NCBI RefSeq assembly: GCF_000195295.1
Contig: NC_015388.1
Location: forward strand, 1,736,001-1,800,000
Reading direction: 5' to 3'
DNA from: Desulfobacca acetoxidans DSM 11109
GTDB taxonomy: Bacteria > Desulfobacterota > Desulfobaccia > Desulfobaccales > Desulfobaccaceae
Length of the DNA stretch: 64,000 bases
Position 1 is the stretch's first letter; each line of letters begins with the position of its first letter. Below, in pieces: positions 36,312-44,587 of the stretch. Position numbers and translations under genes: made by a program. The notes below the pieces were generated by a model. That model had not been told where the DNA came from. It did no database searches and was given only the letters and a program-made list of their open reading frames with translations.

Positions 36312-37391
36312 ATGAAAGTAAAAGATATTTTTCAATTATTATCCCAGGGTGGGCCGGGGTTTGTTCAGATCGCCGTTACCAATGCCTGTAATGCCCGTTG
36401 TGAATTCTGTGGTTTCTCCCGATTGAAGCCGCAGCAATGGGTCATGGCTGATCCCGATCGGCTCTGCCGTGGTTTGAAGGTCTTGGCTCGGGCCGGAGTC
36501 CGATATATTGTATTTACCGGTGGCGAACCGTTACTCTATCCACACCTGCCCGACGTTCTCAGTGAGGCCCGCAACCTGGGGATTCATAACCTCTTATGTA
36601 CCAACGCGGCGTTGCTCAACGAAAGACTGATTAAGGTTTTGGGACGAAGCGGTGTCAATCAGCTTATCATTTCCATAGATGCTGCTACTGAGTCAGACCA
36701 TGACAACCACCGCGGCTTCGCGGGACTCAGCCGGTCGATTCGGGCTCTCTTGCCGGTCATCAGGCGCGCGGGCATCACTCCCATCGCCTCGGTGACCATC
36801 AGCCGATTAGCTCCGGACTTCACGGTACTGGGGAATTTTTTGAATTACCTGGGATTTGACCGGGCGACCTTTTCTTATCCCCTGACGACCTTGAACTCCT
36901 CGTACCTGAGTTACGCTGCGCATCATTGTGTTACTTTCACTCCGGCCGAGATGGTGGCTATTTTTGATCGGTTGCGGACCTGGAAATCGCAGGCCCCGAT
37001 TACTGTCCTCAATCCCGGTTTAGGTATGCAAGAGTTGCAGCGTCAGCTAACCGGCCGTCGGCTGCGATTTCCCTGTCTTGCCGGGTATAAATATTTTTAC
37101 GTGGATTGGGAGCTGAATGTCTACCGCTGCCATTATCTTCCCGACATTTTGGGACCGCTGGAGGATTTTGCCACTCTCCCGCGTCAGAGGGATAACTGCC
37201 ATGCCTGTCTCATCGATTGTTACCGGGACGCCAGCGTCCAACAATACTTCGCAGTGTCACTGGCCGATGCCTGGTCGAGCCTGCGTGGTGGCCAGTGGTG
37301 GCGAGGTCTGGGACAACTTTTGCATCCAGACAACCTGCTCTCCCTGACTGCCGCCTTCGAGAGCCGGCATTGGATGCAGCGTGGCAGGTGA
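36312..37391 (+). CDS. Radical SAM protein in the hopanoid cluster, function unknown
   Basis: About 359 residues. The radical SAM motif is CNARCEFC near residue 27, followed by FTGGEPLLYPHL. The C-terminus has a cysteine group typical of SPASM/twitch domains (FPCLAGYKYF, YRCHY, CHACLIDC), suggesting extra Fe-S binding. It is not HpnH, whose opening is different. It sits 27 bases after hpnJ, and its 3' end overlaps hpnK by 11 bases, so it is in the same operon. A role in hopanoid side-chain modification is inferred from context. ATG 36312 is preferred to the TTG just before it. Confidence 0.8.
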   Translation: MKVKDIFQLLSQGGPGFVQIAVTNACNARCEFCGFSRLKPQQWVMADPDRLCRGLKVLARAGVRYIVFTGGEPLLYPHLPDVLSEARNLGIHNLLCTNAALLNERLIKVLGRSGVNQLIISIDAATESDHDNHRGFAGLSRSIRALLPVIRRAGITPIASVTISRLAPDFTVLGNFLNYLGFDRATFSYPLTTLNSSYLSYAAHHCVTFTPAEMVAIFDRLRTWKSQAPITVLNPGLGMQELQRQLTGRRLRFPCLAGYKYFYVDWELNVYRCHYLPDILGPLEDFATLPRQRDNCHACLIDCYRDASVQQYFAVSLADAWSSLRGGQWWRGLGQLLHPDNLLSLTAAFESRHWMQRGR

Positions 37392-38256
37392 GGTGATTAG
37401 AACCAGGTCGCACCGCCGGGTGATCATCACTGGAGATGATTTTGGCCTGGCCCCAGCCATGAACACCGCCGTTATCGAGGCCCATGAGCAGGGTATTTTA
37501 ACCTGCGCCTCATTAATGATCAATGGCCCTGCCTGGCAGGAGGCGGTGAATCTGGCCAGGGCCCGACCAAGGTTGTGCCCGGGACTACACCTGACGCTCA
37601 TCCAGGGCCGAGCGGTCTTACCCCCGCCGCACGTTCCCCATTTGGTAGATTCTCAAGGGAATTTTCGTCAACAACCGGTCGGTGCCGGTTTCTACTATTT
37701 TTTTTCTCGCCCGGTGAAGCAGGAGATATACGCCGAACTTCAGGCCCAGATCGAAAAAATGCTGGATGCCGGTCTGCGGCCCTGGTTTCTCAACGGGCAC
37801 CTGAATATCCATCTGCATCCGGCGGTATGGCCTCTAGTGCTGGATTTGGCGGGGCAGTATAACATTCCGGCCGTACGGTTGGCCAGGGAAAACCTGAGGG
37901 TGACACTGTCCTTAAACCCGCGGCGGCCGACCTACAAGACGGTACATGCCCTCATTTTTGCCTGGCTCTCCCGACGGGCCAGCCAAACCCTCGGGGGATT
38001 GAAAACCAATGACCACCTTTTTGGGTTGCTCAATGACGGCTGGATGGATGAACCTTTTCTTTTGGGTCTGCTTCCCCGATTGGCTCCGGGAGTGACAGAA
38101 ATCTATTTTCACCCGGCGGTCGGACCGGATCGAGAACTGCAGCGCTGGATGCCGCACTATCGACATCAGGAGGAACTGGCGGCCCTTACCAGCCCAAAAA
38201 TTGCGGAAACTCTTAGAAAACATGAGCTCGAACTAATCTCCTTTTACGATGTTTAA
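37381..38256 (+). CDS. hpnK: Hopanoid biosynthesis protein HpnK (YdjC/ChbG deacetylase fold)
   Basis: YdjC-family carbohydrate deacetylase-like protein of about 291 residues, the type called HpnK in hopanoid loci. VIITGDDFGLAPAMNTAVIE holds the metal-binding Asp pair, GLHLTLIQGRAV follows, then NGHLNIHLHP and FHPAVG carry His ligands. Likely removes an acyl group during head-group maturation; this is inferred. Starts with GTG at 37381 (a second GTG is at 37393). It lies between the radical SAM gene and a small transporter gene. Confidence 0.9.
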   Translation: MAGEVIRTRSHRRVIITGDDFGLAPAMNTAVIEAHEQGILTCASLMINGPAWQEAVNLARARPRLCPGLHLTLIQGRAVLPPPHVPHLVDSQGNFRQQPVGAGFYYFFSRPVKQEIYAELQAQIEKMLDAGLRPWFLNGHLNIHLHPAVWPLVLDLAGQYNIPAVRLARENLRVTLSLNPRRPTYKTVHALIFAWLSRRASQTLGGLKTNDHLFGLLNDGWMDEPFLLGLLPRLAPGVTEIYFHPAVGPDRELQRWMPHYRHQEELAALTSPKIAETLRKHELELISFYDV

Positions 38257-38269
38257 GGATGGCAGGTGT

Positions 38270-38647
38270 ATGACCAAGACCTTATCAGCCCTTTTAGTTG
38301 CCGTTATTCTGGTTTCAATCGGTGATGTGATGTTGGCCCAAGGCATGAAAAAGATCGGCGCCATTTCGTCGTACACCCCCGTGGCGCTCTTCCGGGTGGG
38401 GGTTCAGATCTTCTCAAGTCTTACCATCATCACCGGGATCTGCTGTCTGGCAGGGTTTTTCTTTCTGTGGTTGGCTATCCTCTCCTGGTCCGAACTCAGT
38501 TTTGTCCTGCCCCTGACGGCTATGAGCTATGTGGTGACGGCCCTGTTGGCGATTGTCTTTTTGGGAGAGACCATCTCTCCCCTCCGTTGGGCCGGTACTA
38601 TCCTGATCTGCATCGGGGTGGCCCTGGTGACGAAGAGCGGGGTCTGA
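38270..38647 (+). CDS. Small EamA/SMR-like membrane transporter
   Basis: About 125 residues with four transmembrane helices, the half-size drug/metabolite transporter architecture (ArnE/ArnF- or EmrE-like). SIGDVMLAQGMKKIGAI and LTAMSYVVTALLAIVFLGE are typical. Such halves often flip lipid-linked sugars or work as dimers. Its place right after hpnK suggests a function in hopanoid or lipid transport, which is inference. An in-frame ATG at 38249 overlaps hpnK; I prefer 38270. Confidence 0.78.
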   Translation: MTKTLSALLVAVILVSIGDVMLAQGMKKIGAISSYTPVALFRVGVQIFSSLTIITGICCLAGFFFLWLAILSWSELSFVLPLTAMSYVVTALLAIVFLGETISPLRWAGTILICIGVALVTKSGV

Positions 38648-38667
38648 CGTCTCAAGAAGGTCATTTG

Positions 38668-40059
38668 ATGAACGCGCACGACCTGCAGAGGGCCCGTGTC
38701 CTTAATCAAGGCTCTTACGGGGGTGGGCCGGTGGTTTGCTGGCTCAGCCGTGATCAACGGGCGGATGACAACTGGGCGCTGCTCTATGCTCAACACCTGG
38801 CCCTGAGCCGCCAGGCGGCGTTGGCGGTGGTTTTCAATCTGGTCCCACACTTCCTCCAGGCCACATATCGGCAATACGATTTTATGCTCAAAGGCCTCGA
38901 GGAGCTGACCCAGAATCTTGGGCAGAAGAATATTCCTTTCTTCCTGCTCCAGGGAGAGCCGGCCGCAACGATCCCGATGTTTCTCGCTCAGAGTCGGGCC
39001 GGAGCGGTAGTAAGCGATTTCGATCCGCTGCGGATCAAACGCCAGTGGAAGGACCAGGTTCTGCCGCGTCTCAGTATCCCGTTCTACGAAGTGGATGCCC
39101 ATAACATCATCCCGTGCTGGCTGGCCTCTGCCAAACAGGAGTTTGGCGCCTATACCCTGAGGCCGAGGATTCATCGTTTATTGTCAGATTTTTTGACGGA
39201 GCCCCGGTCGATAGAAATCCACCCATTTCGATGGCCCGATTCAGTCCCACAAATTGATTGGCGTTCGGTGTTGGCCAGTGCGGCCATGGACCGGAGCGTC
39301 CCGCCTGTTTCCTGGTGCCAGCCGGGGGAAAGTGCCGGTCGGGCAAGACTGACGTCATTCATTCAGCTGGGTCTGCCGCGATACCATCTGTCTCGTAATG
39401 ATCCGATCCGGGAGGGCCAGTCGGACCTTTCTCCCTATCTCCATTTTGGCCAGATTGCCGCTCAACGGGTGGCCTGGGAAGTGCAGCGGGCCGTGGCGCC
39501 AACTGAAGCCAGACAGGCCTTCCTGGAAGAACTCATCGTCCGGCGGGAGCTGGCAGACAATTTCTGTTGGCATAACCCCGACTACGACAGGTTTTCCGGT
39601 TTTCCGGCCTGGGCCCAGGAGACCCTCAATAAGCACCGGACTGACAGGCGGGATTATCTCTACTCGCTTCGAGAATTTGAGTCGGCCCGGACGCATGATC
39701 CCCTGTGGAATGCGGCCCAGCTAGAGATGCTACATCGCGGCAAGATGCACGGATATCTCAGGATGTATTGGGCCAAAAAGATTCTGGAGTGGACCGCCTC
39801 GCCGGAGGAGGCGTTGGAAATTGCCTTATATCTCAATAACCGCTATGAGTTGGATGGGCGCGACCCTAATGGCTACGCCGGGGTGGCCTGGTCCATCGGC
39901 GGGTTGCACGACCGGCCCTGGGGCGAACGACCGGTGTTTGGCAAGATTCGCTTTATGAGCTTTTCGGGATGTAAAAGAAAATTCGAGGTCAAGACCTATA
40001 TTGCCAGGATGGAATTGTGGGCTCAGATGCGGGACACAGAAGGGCTGGACGTTAATTAA
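38668..40059 (+). CDS. phr: Class II deoxyribodipyrimidine (CPD) photolyase
   Basis: Light-driven repair of cyclobutane pyrimidine dimers, FAD-dependent. 463 residues from ATG 38668, which has AGAAGG upstream. VVCWLSRDQRADDNWALLYA opens the photolyase N-terminal domain; the FAD domain includes RRELADNFCWHNPDYD and the class II ending GYAGVAWSIGGLHDRPWG. It follows the hopanoid cluster on the same strand with a 20-base gap and converges by four bases on a CorC-like gene. Confidence 0.93.
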   Translation: MNAHDLQRARVLNQGSYGGGPVVCWLSRDQRADDNWALLYAQHLALSRQAALAVVFNLVPHFLQATYRQYDFMLKGLEELTQNLGQKNIPFFLLQGEPAATIPMFLAQSRAGAVVSDFDPLRIKRQWKDQVLPRLSIPFYEVDAHNIIPCWLASAKQEFGAYTLRPRIHRLLSDFLTEPRSIEIHPFRWPDSVPQIDWRSVLASAAMDRSVPPVSWCQPGESAGRARLTSFIQLGLPRYHLSRNDPIREGQSDLSPYLHFGQIAAQRVAWEVQRAVAPTEARQAFLEELIVRRELADNFCWHNPDYDRFSGFPAWAQETLNKHRTDRRDYLYSLREFESARTHDPLWNAAQLEMLHRGKMHGYLRMYWAKKILEWTASPEEALEIALYLNNRYELDGRDPNGYAGVAWSIGGLHDRPWGERPVFGKIRFMSFSGCKRKFEVKTYIARMELWAQMRDTEGLDVN

Positions 40060-40931
40060 CTGCCGGCGGCCGAACTCTCGGGTATCGGGGAAGGAAGGGC
40101 TCGTACCCGGATTTTTTTCACCCGGCGTTCATCCGCCGCGATGGCGGTAAATTCCAGGTCTTGGGTAACCACGGTGTCATTGACCTGGGGGACCTTCCCC
40201 AAATGATGGATCATCAGACCGCCCACAGATTCAAATTCCCCCTCCGGTACCTCGACGCCGAAGTGTTCCGTCAGATGTTCGATATCCAGCCGGGCGTCTA
40301 CGATGACGGATTGATCGTCCTGCGGGAGCAGGCGTGGCTCCTGAGTATCATATTCATCGTAGATCTCGCCGACGATTTCTTCGAGGATATCCTCGATAGT
40401 GATCAGACCGGAAGTGCCGCCGTATTCATCAATAACAATGGCGATCTGAATCTTTTTCTCCACAAAATCCCGAAACAGATCGATGATCTTTTTCGCTTCG
40501 GGAATAAAGAAGGCCGGCCGCAGGACGGTAGTAAGTTCAATGTCAGATTCCGGCTTATTCCAAAAGACCAACAGGTCCTTGGCCAGTAGGATGCCCTTGA
40601 TGTTGTCGATATTGTTTTGATATACCGGCAACCGGGAATGGCCCCGCTTCAGAATCACTGCGATGATCTGGTGAATAGGATCATCTTGGGAAATGCAGGT
40701 GATATCTACCCGCGGGACCATGATCTCCCGGGCCAGGGTATCTTTGAATTCAAAGATACTTTCAATCATTTCACCTTCTTGGCGAGTAATGAAACCGCGT
40801 TCCTCCCCGGCCTCGAGGATGCTTTGGATCTCTTTCTCAATGGCTTCGGGGTGAGATAAATCTCGCCGGCGAAACCACCTCCGCCAGAGACGCCTCAATA
40901 GGTCGGGCCTGGTACTGTCGGGTTCGTCCAT
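40056..40931 (-). CDS. CorC/HlyC-type CBS-domain protein
   Basis: 291 residues without the DUF21 membrane domain: two CBS domains (REIMVPRVDITCISQDDPI and VIDEYGGTSGLITIEDILEEIVGEI) and a C-terminal CorC_HlyC transporter-associated domain (VIVDARLDIEHLTEHFGVEVP). Soluble CorC forms assist Mg/Co efflux or bind adenosyl ligands. It is the last gene of the leftward unit xre, speD, corC-like; the gap to speD is one base. Confidence 0.87.
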   Translation of the reverse strand: MDEPDSTRPDLLRRLWRRWFRRRDLSHPEAIEKEIQSILEAGEERGFITRQEGEMIESIFEFKDTLAREIMVPRVDITCISQDDPIHQIIAVILKRGHSRLPVYQNNIDNIKGILLAKDLLVFWNKPESDIELTTVLRPAFFIPEAKKIIDLFRDFVEKKIQIAIVIDEYGGTSGLITIEDILEEIVGEIYDEYDTQEPRLLPQDDQSVIVDARLDIEHLTEHFGVEVPEGEFESVGGLMIHHLGKVPQVNDTVVTQDLEFTAIAADERRVKKIRVRALPSPIPESSAAGS

Positions 40932-40932
40932 A

Positions 40933-41370
40933 CTAAATCCTCATGTTTTTGCGTTCGTCAGTCAGAAATCGGGTCACCACGCCGATGTTCCGGGGAAATT
41001 CCAAACCCCGGTCAACCAGTTGTATTTCTCGGGTGGCGATCCGAAACACTTTTTCTGAGTAATCAATTGCTTTATCGGCATCGAAGCTCTTGCAGGAGAA
41101 GATGTCGATGCTCAGGTAACCTTTTTCAGGAAAGGTGTGCACGCTGATGTGACTTTCGGCAATCAGCACGAAACCGGAAAGACCCCAATCCTGGGGGACC
41201 TTGCCGGAATATTTAAAGGCGTAGGGGGGCATGATCTTCGTCATGTGGATTACATCAGGACATTGATTCAAAAATTCGTAGATGCGGTCCAAATCCGTCA
41301 GATAATCATACGGACACCCATAACCATCCAGCATCAGGTGCTGGCCAAAGCCAACCTCAGGTTTTTCCAA
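40933..41370 (-). CDS. speD: S-adenosylmethionine decarboxylase proenzyme
   Basis: Pyruvoyl enzyme that provides decarboxylated SAM for spermidine synthesis. The self-cleavage and active-site region ESHISVHTFPE is clear, with LSIDIFSC after it. I place the start at the TTG 41370 because GGGAGG is nine bases upstream and the protein then begins at the conserved region EKPEVGFGQHLMLDGYGCP. The frame stays open up to 41469, through a hairpin and a short overlapping reading frame. It follows an XRE-cupin regulator gene. Confidence 0.9.
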   Translation of the reverse strand: MEKPEVGFGQHLMLDGYGCPYDYLTDLDRIYEFLNQCPDVIHMTKIMPPYAFKYSGKVPQDWGLSGFVLIAESHISVHTFPEKGYLSIDIFSCKSFDADKAIDYSEKVFRIATREIQLVDRGLEFPRNIGVVTRFLTDERKNMRI

Positions 41371-41406
41371 TTCACGGCCCCTCCCTTTAGACGAACTGTA
41401 ATACAG

Positions 41407-41463
41407 GCCTGCCCCATTTGGGGCAGCCTTTTGCTTCAGGTGCAATGTGCCATAAACCTCCTT
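41407..41463 (-). promoter_or_regulatory. speD leader with short reading frame and hairpin
   Basis: Read on the minus strand: AAGGAGG (41457-41463), then ATG GCA CAT TGC ACC TGA (41436-41453), a five-codon frame different from that of speD. It is followed by the perfect hairpin CTGCCCC-AAAT-GGGGCAG near 41407-41428, and then by the speD ribosome-binding site. It could be a leader peptide or uORF controlling speD; no proof. Confidence 0.4.
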
Positions 41464-42004
41464 AACCAAAAATCGGTGGTGTGACCACCCATAAAATTCT
41501 CACTTCCTGTTTGCCTAAATTCACCACGGCATGCTCCCGGTCAGACCGGAAATAAAAACATTCGCTCTGTTTCACTCTAAAGGTGCTGTTATCCAACCTG
41601 AGGCTGACGGCACCTTTGAGTACGATACCGAATTCCTCGCCTTCATGGGGTTCCTGGGGCGGTAAAGCCGCACCGCCGGCCAAAGTCACCAGTACCGGGT
41701 CCATCATCCGGTTCTGGGCGTCCGGGACCAGAACCTCAACCCGACATGCAGTAGTGGAATTCGAGGTGGTAATCCGGGCACTCTGTGGATAAACTACCCG
41801 GTCTTGGGGCAGATCTCGGAAAAAATCAGCCAGGGACACCCCCAACACGTCCAGGATGTCTTTTAACGTGGCTATGGAAGGGGAGGTCTGATCCCGCTCC
41901 AATTGGGAAATAAACCCCTTGGTGAGATATGCCCGGTTGGCCAGTTCTTCCTGGGTTAGAGAATTGGCCTGGCGCAATCTTTTGAGTTTTTCACCAATCT
42001 TCAT
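41462..42004 (-). CDS. XRE-family regulator with C-terminal cupin
   Basis: 180 residues: an N-terminal XRE helix-turn-helix (KRLRQANSLTQEELANRAYLTKG in parts, FISQLERDQTSPSIATL) followed by a cupin (residues 100-178, EPHEGEEFGIVLKGAVSL). The layout is that of PuuR-like regulators of polyamine metabolism. The stop lies in the leader of speD, so it probably controls polyamine genes, including its own operon. Ligand is inferred. Confidence 0.88.
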   Translation of the reverse strand: MKIGEKLKRLRQANSLTQEELANRAYLTKGFISQLERDQTSPSIATLKDILDVLGVSLADFFRDLPQDRVVYPQSARITTSNSTTACRVEVLVPDAQNRMMDPVLVTLAGGAALPPQEPHEGEEFGIVLKGAVSLRLDNSTFRVKQSECFYFRSDREHAVVNLGKQEVRILWVVTPPIFG

Positions 42005-42388
42005 GGCTTATTCAGTTTAATGATAATAAACAAATTGTTTAGTAATAGAATTTTATTTATAATGCCTTTTGGCCGCGCCGTCAAGAAATTTTTATGGTAT
42101 TTGCGAGAATAATTTTAGAGTTATTCAGACCGGGCGCCCTTGAGAAGCCATTGCCGGCGAAAACGCTACCCTTGAATGATTCGGTCCTGGGGACATAATC
42201 GACTATTTGGCGCCTGGATAGCGAAACCTGCCCGGGAAGTTGGCAACCGCCATGAGCCTCGCTAACCTAAAAGACGGCGTGCACCGCACGCCCTATGAAA
42301 AGGATCGGGAAGGTGTCAACTGTTATGAGCTTCATTGACCGCAGGTAAAAACACACAATGTGAGTATGTTCGGAGGACCGGGAAGGTG
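42005..42388. other. Intergenic region with three 73-bp spaced repeats
   Basis: The motif CGGGAAGGTGTCAAC followed by TGAGCTTCRTTRAC occurs at 42233, 42306 and 42379, that is exactly every 73 bases; the third copy runs into the 3' end of the neighbouring gene. On the minus strand each copy carries TTGACA or TTGCCA. A perfect hairpin GGCGTGC-ACC-GCACGCC (42277-42293) lies between copies 1 and 2. No gene is seen. Confidence 0.6.
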
Positions 42389-42868
42389 TCAACCGCTCTG
42401 AGCTTCGTTAACTTTGGACCACGCCTCCCAAAAACTATATCGGGGAAAATAAATGTAAAACAACGCTATCGACAGGACCATAAGCAGATAGTAATCGCGG
42501 GAGATGCCGCTCAATAAGAACAGCAGGAGTCCAAAGACAGCTGGCAGTTCTGCCAGGGCCAGAGAAATAAGGTGAGCCATCGATAACTTCCGGATGAGAA
42601 CTTCTGGGGTGTCTTCCAACTGTTTTACCAGGATTCTTTTCCTGAAAAAGTTGATCATAAAATAAACGGCGAAGGAGAGAAAGACAAACACCAGGCGAAG
42701 GTTCTCTAAAAGAGATGGCATTGAAAAAGGAGGGGTGACATGGCGATATCGGAAGACTTCGACAATGACGGCGTAGAGGAATAGGGATCCGAGCATGGCG
42801 CCGCTGATAATGGCATTGATCCTGAAGGCTTTAATTAATGGTGTGGCAGAATTCATAGTATTATCCAT
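42389..42868 (-). CDS. Small four-helix membrane protein, unknown function
   Basis: 159 residues with about four hydrophobic helices (AIISGAMLGSLFLYAVIVEV, LVFVFLSFAVYFMINFF, ALAELPAVFGLLLFLLSG, YYLLMVLSIALFYIYF). No known motif. Its 3' end contains the third copy of a 73-bp repeat, so the last residues come from repeat sequence. No operon partner is obvious. Confidence 0.6.
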   Translation of the reverse strand: MDNTMNSATPLIKAFRINAIISGAMLGSLFLYAVIVEVFRYRHVTPPFSMPSLLENLRLVFVFLSFAVYFMINFFRKRILVKQLEDTPEVLIRKLSMAHLISLALAELPAVFGLLLFLLSGISRDYYLLMVLSIALFYIYFPRYSFWEAWSKVNEAQSG

Positions 42869-43046
42869 GATCTGTAAGTCACGCGCCAGCCGGGTAAACA
42901 GACTGTCATCGATTTGCTGTTCTTGATCGACTCACCTCGGAATTTGGAACTCAAAACTTTTTTCATGGTTGTTGATCCTTTCAAAAAACGATTGGGGGAT
43001 TTCCATTGTTAGCTGTCCGGGGTATAGTTAAATAATATAAGATACC

Positions 43047-43349
43047 CTACGCTCGCAAGGATAAAAGAAAGCGGGGGCGAGAGATCGATTCTTGACGGCA
43101 GCGGGGACATCGGGAAGGAGTCCGAAGCCGTTCTCGTTTTTTAAAGACAAAACCGCAATGTCGGCAGACCGCCGGGATAATGACAAAATGATAATCCGGG
43201 CCAGGAGCTTGGGCAATATGCTCAAGGTTATCGAGTACCTCTTTTTCTGACAATGACATTATCTGGGACAGCTCCCGGATGGAATAATCCTGTTTCTGCA
43301 GCAGAGCTTTAATGGCCTGGCGGGGGGTCAATTGTTTTTCAGGTTCCAC
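43047..43349 (-). CDS. HTH and zinc-ribbon transcriptional regulator (COG3357 type)
   Basis: 100 residues. N-terminal helix-turn-helix (QDYSIRELSQIMSLSEKEVLDNL, seen in parts) and a C-terminal zinc ribbon with CRHCGFVFKKRE and CPRCRQE. The arrangement fits the small predicted archaeal-type regulator family COG3357. It diverges from panE with only eight bases between start codons, so they may share a control region. Confidence 0.8.
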   Translation of the reverse strand: MEPEKQLTPRQAIKALLQKQDYSIRELSQIMSLSEKEVLDNLEHIAQAPGPDYHFVIIPAVCRHCGFVFKKRERLRTPSRCPRCRQESISRPRFLLSLRA

Positions 43350-43357
43350 GGAGCACC

Positions 43358-44308
43358 ATGCGCTACTTGATTATGGGGGTCGGCGCCTTAGGGACGGTCT
43401 TCGGCGGGTTTCTCCGCCGGGCTGGCCACGCCGTTGATTTTATCGGTCGGGGAAGGCACTTTGAGGTCCTGTGTCGCCAGGGACTGGCCATTGACGGCAT
43501 CTGGGGAGAGCACCGGTGGGGGCCGATAGAAGGCATCCCGGTTGATCTCGCCAATATCCAACCCTATGATGTTATACTGCTCTGTGTCAAATCCTTCGAC
43601 ACCGAGGCGGCCTGTCAACGGGTACGCGATCTGTTGGTCCCGCGAGGGCTGATTATCTCCATCCAAAACGGCTTGGGTAATCTGGAGACCATTGCCCAGA
43701 TCTGCGGACCTAACGCTACTATCGGCGCCCGGGTGATATTTGGGGCTCAAATCCGCCAACCTGGCATTGCCACCGTAACTGTTTATGCCGATAAGGTCCT
43801 GTTGGGGGCGTTGCTTCCGGACAACAACCGCAACCGGCGGCTGCGCCAGGCTGTAGCTGACCTCAATAAGGCAGGCATCCCGACGCGCCTAGAAGATAAT
43901 ATTATAACCCCCATCTGGGAAAAAGTCCTGTATAATTGTGCCCTCAATCCCCTGGGGGCCATCCTCGGCGTGACGTACGGCGACCTGGCCGCCAGCTCCG
44001 ATACCCGGGGACTGATGTTCTCACTGATTGAAGAGATTTATCAGGTAGCCGCCGTCAAACAGATTCCCTTGAGCCATACCACGGCCCAGAGTTATTTTCA
44101 GCATTTTCTGGAGCGACTGGTGCCGCCCACCGCCGCGCATTATCCTTCCATGCTTCAGGATTTACAACAAGGGCGGCGGACCGAAATCGAGGCCCTCAAC
44201 GGCGCCATCTGCCGCTATGGCAAACAACACCGCATCAGAACCCCTTACAATGAAAGTATTACCCAACTCATCCGATTTCGCCAGACCTTGGCAGGGGTAT
44301 CCAAATAA
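43358..44308 (+). CDS. panE: 2-dehydropantoate 2-reductase
   Basis: NADPH-dependent reduction of ketopantoate to pantoate in pantothenate synthesis. The N-terminal Rossmann motif is IMGVGALGTVFGGFLRRAGH; the C-terminal helical domain has WEKVLYNCALNPLGAILG with the catalytic Lys, and later the family segment PSMLQDLQQGRRTEIEALNG. The length of 316 residues fits. It is transcribed away from the HTH/zinc gene. A sigma-54 promoter and small RNA follow downstream. Confidence 0.93.
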   Translation: MRYLIMGVGALGTVFGGFLRRAGHAVDFIGRGRHFEVLCRQGLAIDGIWGEHRWGPIEGIPVDLANIQPYDVILLCVKSFDTEAACQRVRDLLVPRGLIISIQNGLGNLETIAQICGPNATIGARVIFGAQIRQPGIATVTVYADKVLLGALLPDNNRNRRLRQAVADLNKAGIPTRLEDNIITPIWEKVLYNCALNPLGAILGVTYGDLAASSDTRGLMFSLIEEIYQVAAVKQIPLSHTTAQSYFQHFLERLVPPTAAHYPSMLQDLQQGRRTEIEALNGAICRYGKQHRIRTPYNESITQLIRFRQTLAGVSK

Positions 44309-44560
44309 TCGGTGACATAAAAGTTTATGTCTGGACTTTGAGCCTTCTTAGCCCGGCAGGAAAGTTTTTCACACTTTGCAGTAAAATTTCTTATACCAAT
44401 ATATAATCATAAATATAAATAAGATAGAGTTTTAAAGAATGAATTCAAGGGATAATGGTTCAATATTTTGGTTTATGGGCATTCCTGCAACCAATAGCCG
44501 CATGACTTATAACTATTTAATATTACAGTGGTAATAAATAATACCGACGACATTTAAATA

Positions 44561-44577
44561 TTGGCATGGACCCTGCA
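44561..44577 (+). promoter_or_regulatory. Sigma-54 promoter
   Basis: TTGGCATGGACCCTGCA: the -24 GG (44563-44564) and -12 GC (44575-44576) are spaced exactly as sigma-54 requires, and the flanking bases fit TTGGCAY-N5-YTGCW. Transcription would start near G44588. No protein gene lies behind it before the terminator at 44662-44698. Confidence 0.8.
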
Positions 44578-44587
44578 TATAATAAAA

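Noticed and set aside
36312-37391. Assignment of the second radical SAM gene as hpnH
   Set aside because: HpnH has a different N-terminus and cysteine context; this protein has a SPASM-like C-terminus instead.
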